In this document: one piece after another, positions 25,637 to 34,941 of the stretch
Position numbering within the stretch: position 1 is the first letter of the stretch
Layout of the letters: every line of letters starts with the position of its first letter
The notes under the pieces: generated by a model
Told to the model about the DNA's origin: nothing
What the model saw: only the letters and a program-made list of their open reading frames with translations
Database searches by the model: none
From: an uncultured Lachnospiraceae bacterium
Lineage (GTDB): Bacteria > Bacillota > Clostridia > Lachnospirales > Lachnospiraceae
Assembly: GCA_946558465.1 (NCBI GenBank)
Contig: CAMNTM010000002.1
Span: forward strand, 62,001-126,000
Reading direction: 5' to 3'
Length of the DNA stretch: 64,000 nt
Translations under genes and position numbers: made by a program

Positions 25637-26636
25637 TATATTTTCTTATATGCCGCAGCAATATACAGGTGATAACAATACTTAATACAAAAACCCCGGC
25701 CAGGGCACCCAGCATAACAGAATCCGCATAAAACAGAGGTTTTCTTATAAGCGTGAGAATATCCTCTGTTTTTTCCTTAAAAAGCTGTTTGAAAAAGGAA
25801 AAATCCGACCAGGCAGACGGTATATAGTCGCTTGAGAAACGAACGCTTAAAAAAGTCAGCACACAGATGCCTGTAAATCCGGACACAGCTGTCAACACCC
25901 GAATATTCCCGGACCGTGATCTGCCGCAGCATAAAAGAATCTGAAATAACAAGACCCACACCGGAAGATATAAGAATACTCTCCCGATACCAAGATACAA
26001 GTCACATTCTACTGTCCATCTGCCGCTATCCTCCCCGTCCGAAAGTATACCTGCCAGTCTTCCCTGCAGAACAGAAAGCGGTATTCCCGGCGCCAGCACA
26101 CGAACCCCGGAATAACTCCTTCCTTCTTCTCCCTGAACCATGCAGATCTGGCTTTCTGCCGCTATGATACCGCATATCCTGTAACTTATGTCTCCTGCCC
26201 TGATCATTTCTCCCAGCACTTCCCTTGAACCAAACAGGGCATCTGCTGCCGCCGCACTGATTACACAGCTCTTCTCGTCTACAGATGCCGCATAACTTCC
26301 GGCAATCAGTCTGTCAGGTGTAATCAAATTCATATTACCTGCTGCCTCGATAAGCTTTCCTTTTGCCTTGCGTCCCAGATCTTCATTTTCCAGCTGCACA
26401 TTTTTTGTCTCCTGAAACAATGTTATATCTGTGATTTCTCTTTTCGCATCCTCAGAGGCATTCTCCCAGAATCCTTGTATCTGTTCACGGCTTATGAACG
26501 CTGAAGTCTCATAAAATCCTGCCTGTCCCTGCACACTCCCAAGTCTCTCAAAAAACCGTGCCTCTGCTCCAACTGAAGCTCCAAAAAAAATCAGAAAAAA
26601 CAGCCTGACTGCACAACGCTTTATTCGTTTATCCGT
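25461..26636 (-). CDS. MacB/FtsX-like ABC permease, apparent ACG start, 3' end antisense to feoB
   Basis: The topology is MacB-like: an N-terminal signal or first membrane helix (KRIKRCAVRLFFLIFFGAS), about 200 extracytoplasmic residues, then three helices (GRVFLYLPVWVLLFQILLCC, VLTAVSGFTGICVLTFL, GALAGVFVLSIVITCILL). The first ATG/GTG/TTG in frame is the GTG at 26534, which would delete the N-terminal helix. In frame at 26636 is an ACG with AAGGAAGG exactly 9 bases ahead, giving MDKRIKRC if it initiates. It overlaps the adaptor gene by 16 bases. The last 60 or so residues are antisense to feoB and look unlike a natural tail, suggesting a lost stop codon. It may be poorly expressed or decaying. 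No ATPase gene is adjacent. Confidence 0.6.
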   Translation of the reverse strand, partial: TDKRIKRCAVRLFFLIFFGASVGAEARFFERLGSVQGQAGFYETSAFISREQIQGFWENASEDAKREITDITLFQETKNVQLENEDLGRKAKGKLIEAAGNMNLITPDRLIAGSYAASVDEKSCVISAAAADALFGSREVLGEMIRAGDISYRICGIIAAESQICMVQGEEGRSYSGVRVLAPGIPLSVLQGRLAGILSDGEDSGRWTVECDLYLGIGRVFLYLPVWVLLFQILLCCGRSRSGNIRVLTAVSGFTGICVLTFLSVRFSSDYIPSAWSDFSFFKQLFKEKTEDILTLIRKPLFYADSVMLGALAGVFVLSIVITCILLRHIRKYIMPYNAVEDLSDDIPQSLQSMPLPADKQGFLQCISSSSAHGVWWRWRRYRERTAGRRP

Positions 26637-27955
26637 ACCCGGTCACCTTCCTTTATATATTTATCAGACTCGGAAATCAGCATTGCCTTTTCGGGCAGAT
26701 TCGCCTCTATGGCTGCCTGTTTTTCGTCCTTTCCAAGCAATGTAACAGCTGTCCGTACCGCTTCATAAGACTCTCCTAAAATACCCGGCCTCTTTTCTGC
26801 AAGCAGTACATAATAGCTTCCTCCGGATTCACGAAGAGCAGAAAGCGGAATCAGCTGCTCATAAGTACCCTTTGAATCTTTACTATACTCATACGTAAAA
26901 TCTGTACCAGAGCGGTAAGAAGCCTCCGGCAGCAACGCATACCACACATATGCTCCTTCTTCATTCTGTTCGACTCTGTCAACTGTGAGCTTTAGTTTTT
27001 TTGCCTCTCCCTGTACCCTCATCTCTATCTCATCTTTCTCTGCAATAACAGTCAGCTTGGCAGCAGGAACTACTCCACATGCCTCCAGACCGCCGCTTTC
27101 ATATACAATCTGCTCCGTACCTGTAGTGATACTCCCCTCCTCTATTCCGATAGATTCCAGAACCCCCTCCTCCTGCGCTGCCACAACACCATCTGCTTCT
27201 TTCAGCTTCTTAAGCTCCTCAAGCTTTTCCTTCTGAATATCCAGCTCTATCTGCATCTCTTCCAAAGCTGCCTGGGAAGCCTGCTTTGTCGCTGCATCAT
27301 TAGCGGCCGCATTTGCATCATCCTGTTCGGCAAGTCCGTATTCTCCAAGTGACTGCTGGTAGGCAGCCTGGGCTTCCTGAAGTGCACTCCATGCCGCATC
27401 CTGCTCCTCCTTAAGCTCTTTTAATCTCTCCTGCCCGGCCTCCTCCTCTTCTGTCTCCTGCAGCGGCATCTGCACAGCTGCCTCATAATTTTCCTTCGCC
27501 TGCTTATAGCTGCTTTGTGCCGCAGACAACGCCTCCTTTGTCCTGGCTAATCCAATCCCTGCCTGAGCCGCTGCCGGCGTACGTGCCTGCGGATTTCCGC
27601 TGATTCTCTGCTGCTCTATCTGAAGTTCTATTTTACTGATTTCTCTTTCCTGCTCTACAAGTTTTTCATCAAGCTCTTTCACATCAAGCTTAAGAATACC
27701 TTCTCCTTTCTGCAGCTTTTTCCCAGGACTCACCAGAAAATCAATCACCTTATGTCCTTCTGGAATCGACTGATACAATTTATTCTTCGCTGTTATTTTT
27801 CCTTCCCCGGTAAATTCTTCTGTAAGACTTCCACGACTTACCTCCTCTGTCTTCACCTTAGCCACCGTCATCGACGACGCACCCCGCGCAATAAAGGTAC
27901 AGCAAAGCATCACTGCAAAAAATGTCAGAATCATTTTCAAAATCTTTTTCTTCAT
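26621..27955 (-). CDS. HlyD/MacA-like membrane fusion (adaptor) protein
   Basis: A 444-residue adaptor of the HlyD/MacA type. An N-terminal anchor lies at about 5-25. A half-motif of the lipoyl-like domain follows (GEGKITAKNKLYQSIPEGHKV in part, with SPGKKLQKGEGILKLD), then a long Ala/Glu/Gln-rich coiled-coil hairpin (about 92-265), the second lipoyl half, and beta-barrel segments ending with EGDRVRINE. In Gram-positives such proteins partner MacB-type permeases, here the overlapping gene downstream. It follows the sugar-type permease after 17 bases. Confidence 0.8.
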   Translation of the reverse strand: MKKKILKMILTFFAVMLCCTFIARGASSMTVAKVKTEEVSRGSLTEEFTGEGKITAKNKLYQSIPEGHKVIDFLVSPGKKLQKGEGILKLDVKELDEKLVEQEREISKIELQIEQQRISGNPQARTPAAAQAGIGLARTKEALSAAQSSYKQAKENYEAAVQMPLQETEEEEAGQERLKELKEEQDAAWSALQEAQAAYQQSLGEYGLAEQDDANAAANDAATKQASQAALEEMQIELDIQKEKLEELKKLKEADGVVAAQEEGVLESIGIEEGSITTGTEQIVYESGGLEACGVVPAAKLTVIAEKDEIEMRVQGEAKKLKLTVDRVEQNEEGAYVWYALLPEASYRSGTDFTYEYSKDSKGTYEQLIPLSALRESGGSYYVLLAEKRPGILGESYEAVRTAVTLLGKDEKQAAIEANLPEKAMLISESDKYIKEGDRVRINE

Positions 27956-27972
27956 CTATTCTCTCCTTTGCC

Positions 27973-28821
27973 TTACTCTTTGAGACCCGACGCTGTGATT
28001 CCCTTTTTCAAGTCCTCCTGTCCCCACAAAAATACAAGTACTGCCGGGAGCATCATAATAACTGACGCCGCAAAGGACACACTCATCTGGTCCGTCGTAA
28101 TATCTGGCAGATATAAGGAAAGAGGCAGTTTTGACTTTGTCCTTAAGAATGTCATCGGAGCCTCGATGGCATTCCAGTATTCTAAAAAGCTTAACATCAA
28201 AGCACCTGCGATTCCAGGTGCTCCAAGCGGAATCCCTATCTTAAAAAATATCCGGAAATGCCCTGCTCCGTCTACTTGGGCTGCCTCTATCATCTCTTTC
28301 GGAATTGCACGAAAAAACTTCTCCATGATAAATACCGGAAAGGTAGAAAAAATCCCCGGAAGAATCAAAGCCAGATGTGTATCCAGAATTGACAGCTTAG
28401 AAAGTACAAGATAACTGGAAACCATCGTCACCTGAAATGGCATAACCATCAGAATCATATATACAAAAAACAAAGCTTTTCGTCCTTTGAACTGATACCT
28501 GGCAAACGCCCACGCCGCCGGCATCCCAATCACTGCCTGGCCAAAAAGAATAAATCCCGTCTGTTTTACAGAATTCCAGAACATAACAAAAAAGTCCGGA
28601 GAATCCAGAAGCAGCTCCACATAAGGCTTAAGTGTAGGATATACTGGGATAATCCTTGCCGACGTCTCCTCTGTTGTGTTTCCCATTACAGCACCGTAAG
28701 CTTCTCTAATCTCTTCCGCTCCCATCAGAGAATTACAGATTAATACAGCCATAGGAAGTGCCAGTATAATTCCCACAAGGCTTAAAATCAGATACGCAGC
28801 ACCATATTTTTTCCTTTTCAT
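27973..28821 (-). CDS. Carbohydrate-type ABC transporter permease (MalG-like)
   Basis: A binding-protein-dependent permease of 282 residues with about six membrane helices and the cytoplasmic EAA loop EAAQVDGAGHFRIFFKIGIPL (in part), which docks to the ATPase. VMPFQVTMVSSYLV and the C-terminal EDLKKGITAGLKE-like tail are typical of the MalG/CUT1 group. It overlaps the preceding permease by 4 bases. The ATPase is not encoded here; CUT1 systems of this group often share an MsmK-type ATPase. Confidence 0.88.
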   Translation of the reverse strand: MKRKKYGAAYLILSLVGIILALPMAVLICNSLMGAEEIREAYGAVMGNTTEETSARIIPVYPTLKPYVELLLDSPDFFVMFWNSVKQTGFILFGQAVIGMPAAWAFARYQFKGRKALFFVYMILMVMPFQVTMVSSYLVLSKLSILDTHLALILPGIFSTFPVFIMEKFFRAIPKEMIEAAQVDGAGHFRIFFKIGIPLGAPGIAGALMLSFLEYWNAIEAPMTFLRTKSKLPLSLYLPDITTDQMSVSFAASVIMMLPAVLVFLWGQEDLKKGITASGLKE

Positions 28822-29669
28822 TCCTTCTCCTGCCTTTCATTCCACCATTCCGCAAATATCAGCAGGACACTGACTGCCGCTGCCATCATAACTGCTCCCG
28901 CACTCATCTTTTGAATATCCAGCTTCGTGAACCAATTGTTAAAAAGATGCTGCAGCATATAGATACTTTCATGCGGATAATCACCTGCAATCAGATATGC
29001 TTCTCTAAATACCCGAAACGCATTGACAAAGGACAGTATTCCAATCAATACCAGGCCTGATTTCATCTGAGGCAGTGTAATATAACGAAAGCAGGCCCAT
29101 GTACCGGCCCCGTTTACCCTTGCTGCCTCATACTGCTCTTCACCTATACTTGACAGTGATGCCAGCCAGAGCACAATATCATATCCCATATTCTTCCATA
29201 TATACGAAAACACCAGTATCCAGAATGCTGCCTGCGTATTCATCCAATCCTTTCCCTGTACCGAAACAAGCTTCAGGGCTTCATTTAAAATTCCGTTTTC
29301 ATGAAACAGTATTTTCCAGAAAACAGCCAGGGAGGCTACCGGAATTGACATAGGCAGTAAAAATATCATCTGAAAAAAAGTCTTGGCAGCCGGAAGCCGG
29401 TACAATAATAACGCCATCCCGAATGAAAGTGCTAAAAGTAGCGGAAGACAGACAATCAGAAATCTGCCCGTATTTCCTGCTGCCGTAAGAAATGCCTCAT
29501 TTTGCAATACGGTCTTATAATTGTCTGCCCCTACAAAAGCGCCTCCCACTGCCCGGCTCACGGAACGGCGGATAATATCGGCAAACGGTATCAGCACAAA
29601 CACCGCCGTTCCAATCAGACTCGGAAACAAAAACAAAAACGCTGTCCAGCCCTGTTTTTTACTCTGCAA
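28818..29669 (-). CDS. Carbohydrate-type ABC transporter permease (MalF-like)
   Basis: The partner permease, 283 residues, with an N-terminal helix FLFLFPSLIGTAVFVLIPF, six helices and the EAA loop EAARVNGAGTWACFRYITLP. It overlaps the solute-binding gene by 11 bases and the MalG-like gene by 4, so the three are translationally coupled. The substrate cannot be told from sequence. Confidence 0.88.
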   Translation of the reverse strand: MQSKKQGWTAFLFLFPSLIGTAVFVLIPFADIIRRSVSRAVGGAFVGADNYKTVLQNEAFLTAAGNTGRFLIVCLPLLLALSFGMALLLYRLPAAKTFFQMIFLLPMSIPVASLAVFWKILFHENGILNEALKLVSVQGKDWMNTQAAFWILVFSYIWKNMGYDIVLWLASLSSIGEEQYEAARVNGAGTWACFRYITLPQMKSGLVLIGILSFVNAFRVFREAYLIAGDYPHESIYMLQHLFNNWFTKLDIQKMSAGAVMMAAAVSVLLIFAEWWNERQEKE

Positions 29670-31869
29670 GATACGTACCTGCTTTCTGGCAGATTGCTTT
29701 TGCTGCTTCCTCTGGAGACTGGCCGCCGCTGTAGCATTTCTTCAACTCCTCCAAAACTGCGGCTGTCACCACACTATCCTCGATAAAAGGCGTTTTCAGC
29801 TCCTTTATAATCTCAAAAAGCTGCTCTGTTTCCTTCCGGTTCGGATATCCTGCAGTAATTTCCTTCTCTTCACCTGTTACTGGATTCTTCATAGAACTGT
29901 ACATGGAAAAATCTGCTGCTTCAGGCGTCTCCACATAATCCGCCTGAGCCTCCATTGCACTCTCAAGTACCGGAAATCCATCTGAATTGTCCGTCTTCTG
30001 CACCGATTCCTCAAACAAGCACCTCAGAAAATCTTCCGCCAGCTCCTGCTGCTTTGAGGAAGCATTGATCCCTGCCGCTGCTGCCGGAATATAATACCCC
30101 TTCAAGGCCTCCAGTGTGCCCTTACCTTCTTTCACCTCTGCACATGCTCCCATGCTGTTTATGAGTCCTCCAAGCTCTGTAATTGTAGCATAACTGCCAT
30201 CCATACTATCTCCTGAATAAAAACAGGCTCCCATCTGAGCCCACACTCCAGATTCCATCTCCAAATGCTCCTCATACTCTTTTGTCCGCTCTATCTCACA
30301 CAGCTTCATAATATCTGTAAGAAATACTGACAGTTTTTCTTCATCCAGTCCATTTGTTCCCGCCAGCTCATTGTAAAATGCATGAAACAATGTCATCCCT
30401 GTAAACTCGCATGTTGTCATCTCAAATAGTCCGCCATTCCCCTCCTGGTTCACATATTCATGAAATGCTTCCAGGGTCTGACATGCTCTTTTTTTATTCT
30501 CGTCTCCATATATGACCGGAATGTTCACCCTTGCCGGAACCGCATATATTTTCTTATCCTTCACAACCGCTGTATTTACAATATTCTCCTGTACTCCCTG
30601 CTCTGTCAGCTCCTTTGCAAGCTCCGTAATATCCTTAAGAATACCCTTCTCCATATAAGCCTCCTTAGGAAGTCCGTCAAGAATCAAAACATCCGCTCCT
30701 CCTCCATTCAAAAGCTCCGCATTCAGAGTCCGGACTGCCTCTGTAAGCTGTGTACCCTCCTCTGCTGCTCCGATATTATACTCTACCTTCACCCCCGGAT
30801 GATTGCTCTGAAATGCATAAACTGCCTGGGAAACTGTGGCATTGTCCTTCAGACTGTAAATACTCAGCGTCTCCTTCTGAACTGCATCTGCATTTTCGTC
30901 AAATGCATACCTCATCAGCCTGCTTCCTTGTCCGTCAACCCGGTATAATCCGTAATATTCCTCCTGATTCCCCTGACAGAAGTTTACTAAAACAGCAGTA
31001 TCCATACTCATTATGCCGCCAGAGCCTTCCATTACTGTCTCTACAATACTTCCCTTTTCCGTAATTCTGTGAATTCCTGCCGCATTCACAATATACCAGA
31101 CCCCTTCTTCACCCGGAGCTATCAATCCGCCCTCTGTGCTCTGATTCAGAGACACTGTATTCTTTTTTTCAAAATTACTGATCTGATAAAAATCGATACT
31201 CTTTCCGTCCTTTCCAAATACAGCCGCCGTACTGCCTGATGCAGCCAGAGCAGGCTGATGATCTGTATTTACTGCCGGACCTTCCATCTCTGCTATCTTC
31301 TTTCCGGCCTTATAAATTTCAATCATGCTGTCAAATGTTGAAACTCCGATGGACCCGTCTTCTAATACCATCATATCCGTCAATAACGCCGTCATCCCAT
31401 TTTCATCTACCTCCAAAAGAGCTTCAGGTGTAATATCCTCTGCTGTCTGTCCTTGTGCTTCTCTTAAAATATGCTGGCCATACGGCACATTGTCAGATAT
31501 GGAATATCCCATTGCATAAAGCTTTCCGTCACCTCCCATATAAAGATATGCGATATCAAATTCCAGACGATTCATGGCATCCATAAGCCATGGCACTTCC
31601 TCTGCATCGGACCACTTTCCTTCTTGATAAACAAATTTTAAATACCCTTTTTCTTCTGACCACGCATATAATGCAACGCCTTCGTCCTCCTTTACGATAC
31701 CCAAAGCCTGCTCTATACCTTCAGGCAGTTCTGTCTCACTCTCTACATATCGTCCCTTTGCTGTGGGATTTGTTCCCTCCTTTCCCTCCTTCTTCTGCCC
31801 GCATCCGGACAAAAGACTTACAATAAGAATTACAACAATAACCGCACTGATAGATCTCCTTCTTTTCAT
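29659..31869 (-). CDS. Solute-binding lipoprotein with extra N-terminal propeller-like domain
   Basis: The 736 residues begin with a lipoprotein signal (LSGCGQ, Cys23 lipidation). Residues about 45-345 contain repeated short beta-strand units (for example KLYAMGYSI, GSIGVSTFD, GVWYIVNAAGIHRI, YYGLYRVDGQGSRLMRYAF) that suggest a beta-propeller. Residues about 350-730 match the extracellular solute-binding fold of family 1 (QAVYAFQSNHPGVKVEYNI, DVLILDGLPKEAYMEKGILKDI in part, AVPARVNIPVIYG). A usual binding protein is 400-450 residues, so this is a fusion. It leads an operon with two permeases, an adaptor and a MacB-like permease, and is divergent from a two-component system that may control it. 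Confidence 0.8.
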   Translation of the reverse strand: MKRRRSISAVIVVILIVSLLSGCGQKKEGKEGTNPTAKGRYVESETELPEGIEQALGIVKEDEGVALYAWSEEKGYLKFVYQEGKWSDAEEVPWLMDAMNRLEFDIAYLYMGGDGKLYAMGYSISDNVPYGQHILREAQGQTAEDITPEALLEVDENGMTALLTDMMVLEDGSIGVSTFDSMIEIYKAGKKIAEMEGPAVNTDHQPALAASGSTAAVFGKDGKSIDFYQISNFEKKNTVSLNQSTEGGLIAPGEEGVWYIVNAAGIHRITEKGSIVETVMEGSGGIMSMDTAVLVNFCQGNQEEYYGLYRVDGQGSRLMRYAFDENADAVQKETLSIYSLKDNATVSQAVYAFQSNHPGVKVEYNIGAAEEGTQLTEAVRTLNAELLNGGGADVLILDGLPKEAYMEKGILKDITELAKELTEQGVQENIVNTAVVKDKKIYAVPARVNIPVIYGDENKKRACQTLEAFHEYVNQEGNGGLFEMTTCEFTGMTLFHAFYNELAGTNGLDEEKLSVFLTDIMKLCEIERTKEYEEHLEMESGVWAQMGACFYSGDSMDGSYATITELGGLINSMGACAEVKEGKGTLEALKGYYIPAAAAGINASSKQQELAEDFLRCLFEESVQKTDNSDGFPVLESAMEAQADYVETPEAADFSMYSSMKNPVTGEEKEITAGYPNRKETEQLFEIIKELKTPFIEDSVVTAAVLEELKKCYSGGQSPEEAAKAICQKAGTYLAE

Positions 31870-32077
31870 AAGTGCCGCCCCTTCCTGCTATGTTTTTTTG
31901 GATAGTCTCCATACCGTTATCCTATCAGTCAAAACTCAGAAAATCTTCAAATTCCTTATGAATTTCTTAAAGATTTTTTTGAGATTTTCATGCTATTATA
32001 TGAAAATAAAAACGTGCTTCCAAAATTCCTGTGCCGGTCTGACAGGTAAAAGCACATCAGAAAGGAGACCACGGCCT

Positions 32078-32773
32078 ATGCGTATCTTAATTATTGAAGA
32101 CGATCAACAGCTCTGTGAAACATTAAAAATGCAGCTTGAACATGAGGGGTTCCAAACTGACTGTGTATATAACGGTACCGACGCTCTCTACTATGCCATG
32201 CAGTCTGTCTACGATATTATAATTCTGGACCGAATGCTTCCTGAGATGAACGGTCTCTCCCTTCTTAAAATCATCCGCGAAAATAATATCTCTGTTCCCG
32301 TCATCCTGGCAACTGCTGTAGATTCTGTTGACGAGCGGATCACCGGACTTGACAGCGGAGCCGACGATTATCTTGTAAAGCCCTACGACATCGGAGAGCT
32401 TCTGGCTCGAATCCGCGCCCTGTCCCGCCGGCCAAATACAACTAAATCCTTCTCGTCTCTTGAATACGCAGATTTAAAGCTTTATCCTTCCTGTCTTGAG
32501 CTCCACAGTACAGATAAAAAAATTTCCTCCGGTAAAATGCTCCGCCTCTCGCGCAGAGAATGTGAACTGCTGGAGTATTTTATCCAGAACCCAGAACGTG
32601 CACTTCCCCGGCAGCTTTTATATACCCGCATCTGGGGACCGGACGGAATCGTCGAGGATGGAAACCTGGACACCTATATCTATTACCTGCGCAAGCATCT
32701 GCGGACGCTGGGCAGCAGAGTACACATTTCTACAATTCACGGCGTAGGCTACAGACTGGAGGAAAAGATATGA
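32078..32773 (+). CDS. OmpR/PhoB-family response regulator
   Basis: A 231-residue regulator. The receiver domain has the acidic pair EDD (7-9), phosphoacceptor Asp51 in IILDRMLPEMNG, and Lys in DDYLVKPYD. The C-terminal winged helix carries LSRRECELLEYFIQNP and TYIYYLRKHLRTLGS, as in OmpR. The ATG at 32078 follows AAAGGAGA; a longer in-frame extension upstream lacks the family and a binding site. Its last 4 bases overlap the kinase gene. Target genes are probably the divergent transport operon. Confidence 0.92.
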   Translation: MRILIIEDDQQLCETLKMQLEHEGFQTDCVYNGTDALYYAMQSVYDIIILDRMLPEMNGLSLLKIIRENNISVPVILATAVDSVDERITGLDSGADDYLVKPYDIGELLARIRALSRRPNTTKSFSSLEYADLKLYPSCLELHSTDKKISSGKMLRLSRRECELLEYFIQNPERALPRQLLYTRIWGPDGIVEDGNLDTYIYYLRKHLRTLGSRVHISTIHGVGYRLEEKI

Positions 32774-34080
32774 TCCAGAACCTTCGCCGGCATCTCTGCC
32801 TCCTTTTTATTATCCCCTCCGGCATTCTTGTGACATTTATTCTGTGTGTTGCCTTTTTCTGGCAGCATTTTCAGGATAAGCGGCAGCAGACGGAAGCCCT
32901 GCAGAACCATGTGCTCAATCTTACCTATCAGCTGGAAGCTCAGTCAAGCTTCTCGGATCACTGGCTTGCAAAGCTTGAAAGTGACAACCATCTGATTATT
33001 CATATCGAAGACAACCATGTACCTTTATTCTTCTCCGGAGCCTGGACTCCCCGCACAGACAGAGATATTCTGATTAAACGGGCACAGGAAATGGCACGCA
33101 GGGAGCATATTGACGCTTCTGTACGTCCCTATTCCTCCACTCTGTCCAAATCTTCATTTTTTACTATACAAGGTGATGTTAAGGACAGCTATCAGGGAAC
33201 AGTCGTAGTACTGGCAACCCCGAACGGCTTCCGTTCACTTACTCTTCTTCTGGACATGACAAAAGAAAATCATTTGACAATGTCTCAGCTCATTCTCTTC
33301 CTCTGTCTTGAGTGCCTGAGCTTATTATTTCTTTTTCTTATCGGCCGTTTTACAGCCTCAAAGGCCACAGCGCCACTGGCAGAATATCATAAAAAACAGA
33401 CAGATTTTGTATCCTTTGCCTCTCATGAGCTCCGCTCTCCTCTGGCAGTGATACAAAGCTGCGCCGATACCGGCTTATCTATACCTGATCAATCACAGAA
33501 AATGAACAAAATTATACAAAAGGAATGCAGGCGCGCAGGAATGCTTATCAAAAATATGCTCCTGCTTGCCTCTGCAGATTCCGGATCGCTCCCGTCACAA
33601 AAACAGCCGGTCGAGCTGGATGAAATTCTTCTGCGGCTGTTTGAATCCTACGAGCCTCTCTGTAATACAAAAAACATCCGGCTTAAGCTTACGCTGCCGG
33701 ATGAATTTCTTCCCTGTGTAAACGGCAATCCCCAATGGATTCACCAGATTCTTTCTATATTTATTGATAACGCCATCGCCTATGGCTGCCCGGATAATAA
33801 AAAAAACATTTCCTTAAAGCCGCTCATTGAAATCCGCGCATATCTTAGTAAAAAGAAGCTGACTGCCGCTGTATCAGACCACGGTCCGGGAATTCCAAAT
33901 GAACAAAAATCTCTTATCTTTGACAGGCTCTACCGAGGAGACACAGCCCGCCGTGAAAAAGAACACTTCGGACTGGGGCTCTCCATAGCCTGGTCTCTCG
34001 CAAAACAGATGAAGCTGTCTATCGACGCTGCGGACACCGACGGCGGAGGGACCACCTTTCAGATTCATTTCCCATTGTAG
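32770..34080 (+). CDS. Sensor histidine kinase
   Basis: A 436-residue membrane kinase. Membrane helices lie at about 10-31 and 172-192 and enclose a 140-residue extracytoplasmic sensor region of no recognised fold. The phosphoacceptor is His219 in FASHELRSPLAVI. The ATPase domain shows the N box (FIDNAIAYGC), G1 (SDHGPGIPNEQK), and G2 (FGLGLSIAWSLAK). It is coupled to the response regulator by a 4-base overlap and meets the convergent PHP gene with a 16-base overlap. Confidence 0.92.
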   Translation: MIQNLRRHLCLLFIIPSGILVTFILCVAFFWQHFQDKRQQTEALQNHVLNLTYQLEAQSSFSDHWLAKLESDNHLIIHIEDNHVPLFFSGAWTPRTDRDILIKRAQEMARREHIDASVRPYSSTLSKSSFFTIQGDVKDSYQGTVVVLATPNGFRSLTLLLDMTKENHLTMSQLILFLCLECLSLLFLFLIGRFTASKATAPLAEYHKKQTDFVSFASHELRSPLAVIQSCADTGLSIPDQSQKMNKIIQKECRRAGMLIKNMLLLASADSGSLPSQKQPVELDEILLRLFESYEPLCNTKNIRLKLTLPDEFLPCVNGNPQWIHQILSIFIDNAIAYGCPDNKKNISLKPLIEIRAYLSKKKLTAAVSDHGPGIPNEQKSLIFDRLYRGDTARREKEHFGLGLSIAWSLAKQMKLSIDAADTDGGGTTFQIHFPL

Positions 34081-34916
34081 GCGTTTCTCTGCACCTGCCG
34101 GCCTTTCAGATATGGAATCTCTATCGGGTCGATAGGATCCACCGGATTCTCTATCTCGCCCTTTACCTTGCGCTTATGACGCTTTAAGAGCTCACCGCCC
34201 TTGTTATAGAACCAGAAGGAATATACAAGAATTTTATTTGCCTTACCTATCTTATCCTTCGTTGTCTTATCATAGAGCATACCTCCTGCCTCCAAATAGG
34301 CCTTACTTCGAATCAAAGATATAAGCTCTGTCTCACAGGTTATCCTTTCCGGAAGAATCGTATAACCTCTTCCCACACAATCGGGCCTGTGAGAATCACT
34401 GCCTCCGATTCCAGGTTTTTTATATTTGACTGCCAGCCTGGCAGCACCTTCATTCGATTCCTCCGGCTCGCAGGCATTAAATACCTCAAAAAAATCAAAA
34501 CGTTTAATAATCTCCGGAGATTTATAATACCGTTTCGTGTTAGTAAAGCTCAAATATTTTTCTCCGCAAGGATGTGCAGGTCCCAGTATCCCCCCATGCC
34601 GGTGCACAAAATCTATCAGAACCGCCGCCGGAAGTCCCCGCAGCTCCAGCAGGCGCATCTTCACACCCTCCGGCATAATGCAGATAATATGTCCCGCATC
34701 ACAGGTGTCATACTCAATACCTTTCAACACAACAAAGTCCTCATGGACCTTTCCCTTCATCTCATTCTTCCAGTACCGATAGCCTTTATACGTATCATGA
34801 TCGGTAATCAGCATCCCGTCAAACCCCTGCTCCTTCAGCCTGGTAATGTACTCATCCAAGCCTATCTTACTATCTATTGAACCTTCTTTTACATGACAGT
34901 GCATATCCAATTTCAT
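34065..34916 (-). CDS. PHP-domain metal-dependent phosphoesterase-like protein
   Basis: The 283-residue protein has PHP motifs: MKLDMHCHVKEGS (His6, His8), LITDHDTYKGY, the KGIEYD segment, GPAHPCG, and GGSDSHRPDCVG. PHP proteins are typically metal-dependent phosphatases or nucleases; the substrate here is not known. The start at 34916 has GGAAGGAGG at the right distance, and a longer frame would overlap the upstream gene further. It overlaps the upstream membrane-protein gene only through its ribosome binding site, suggesting coupling. Confidence 0.82.
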   Translation of the reverse strand: MKLDMHCHVKEGSIDSKIGLDEYITRLKEQGFDGMLITDHDTYKGYRYWKNEMKGKVHEDFVVLKGIEYDTCDAGHIICIMPEGVKMRLLELRGLPAAVLIDFVHRHGGILGPAHPCGEKYLSFTNTKRYYKSPEIIKRFDFFEVFNACEPEESNEGAARLAVKYKKPGIGGSDSHRPDCVGRGYTILPERITCETELISLIRSKAYLEAGGMLYDKTTKDKIGKANKILVYSFWFYNKGGELLKRHKRKVKGEIENPVDPIDPIEIPYLKGRQVQRNAYNGK

Positions 34917-34941
34917 AAGTGAGCCTCCTTCCTGATTAGAA

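Noticed and set aside
31763..32077. In-frame N-terminal extension of the response regulator
   Set aside because: It crosses the promoter region and the solute-binding gene start; the ATG at 32078 has AAAGGAGA and begins the receiver fold exactly.
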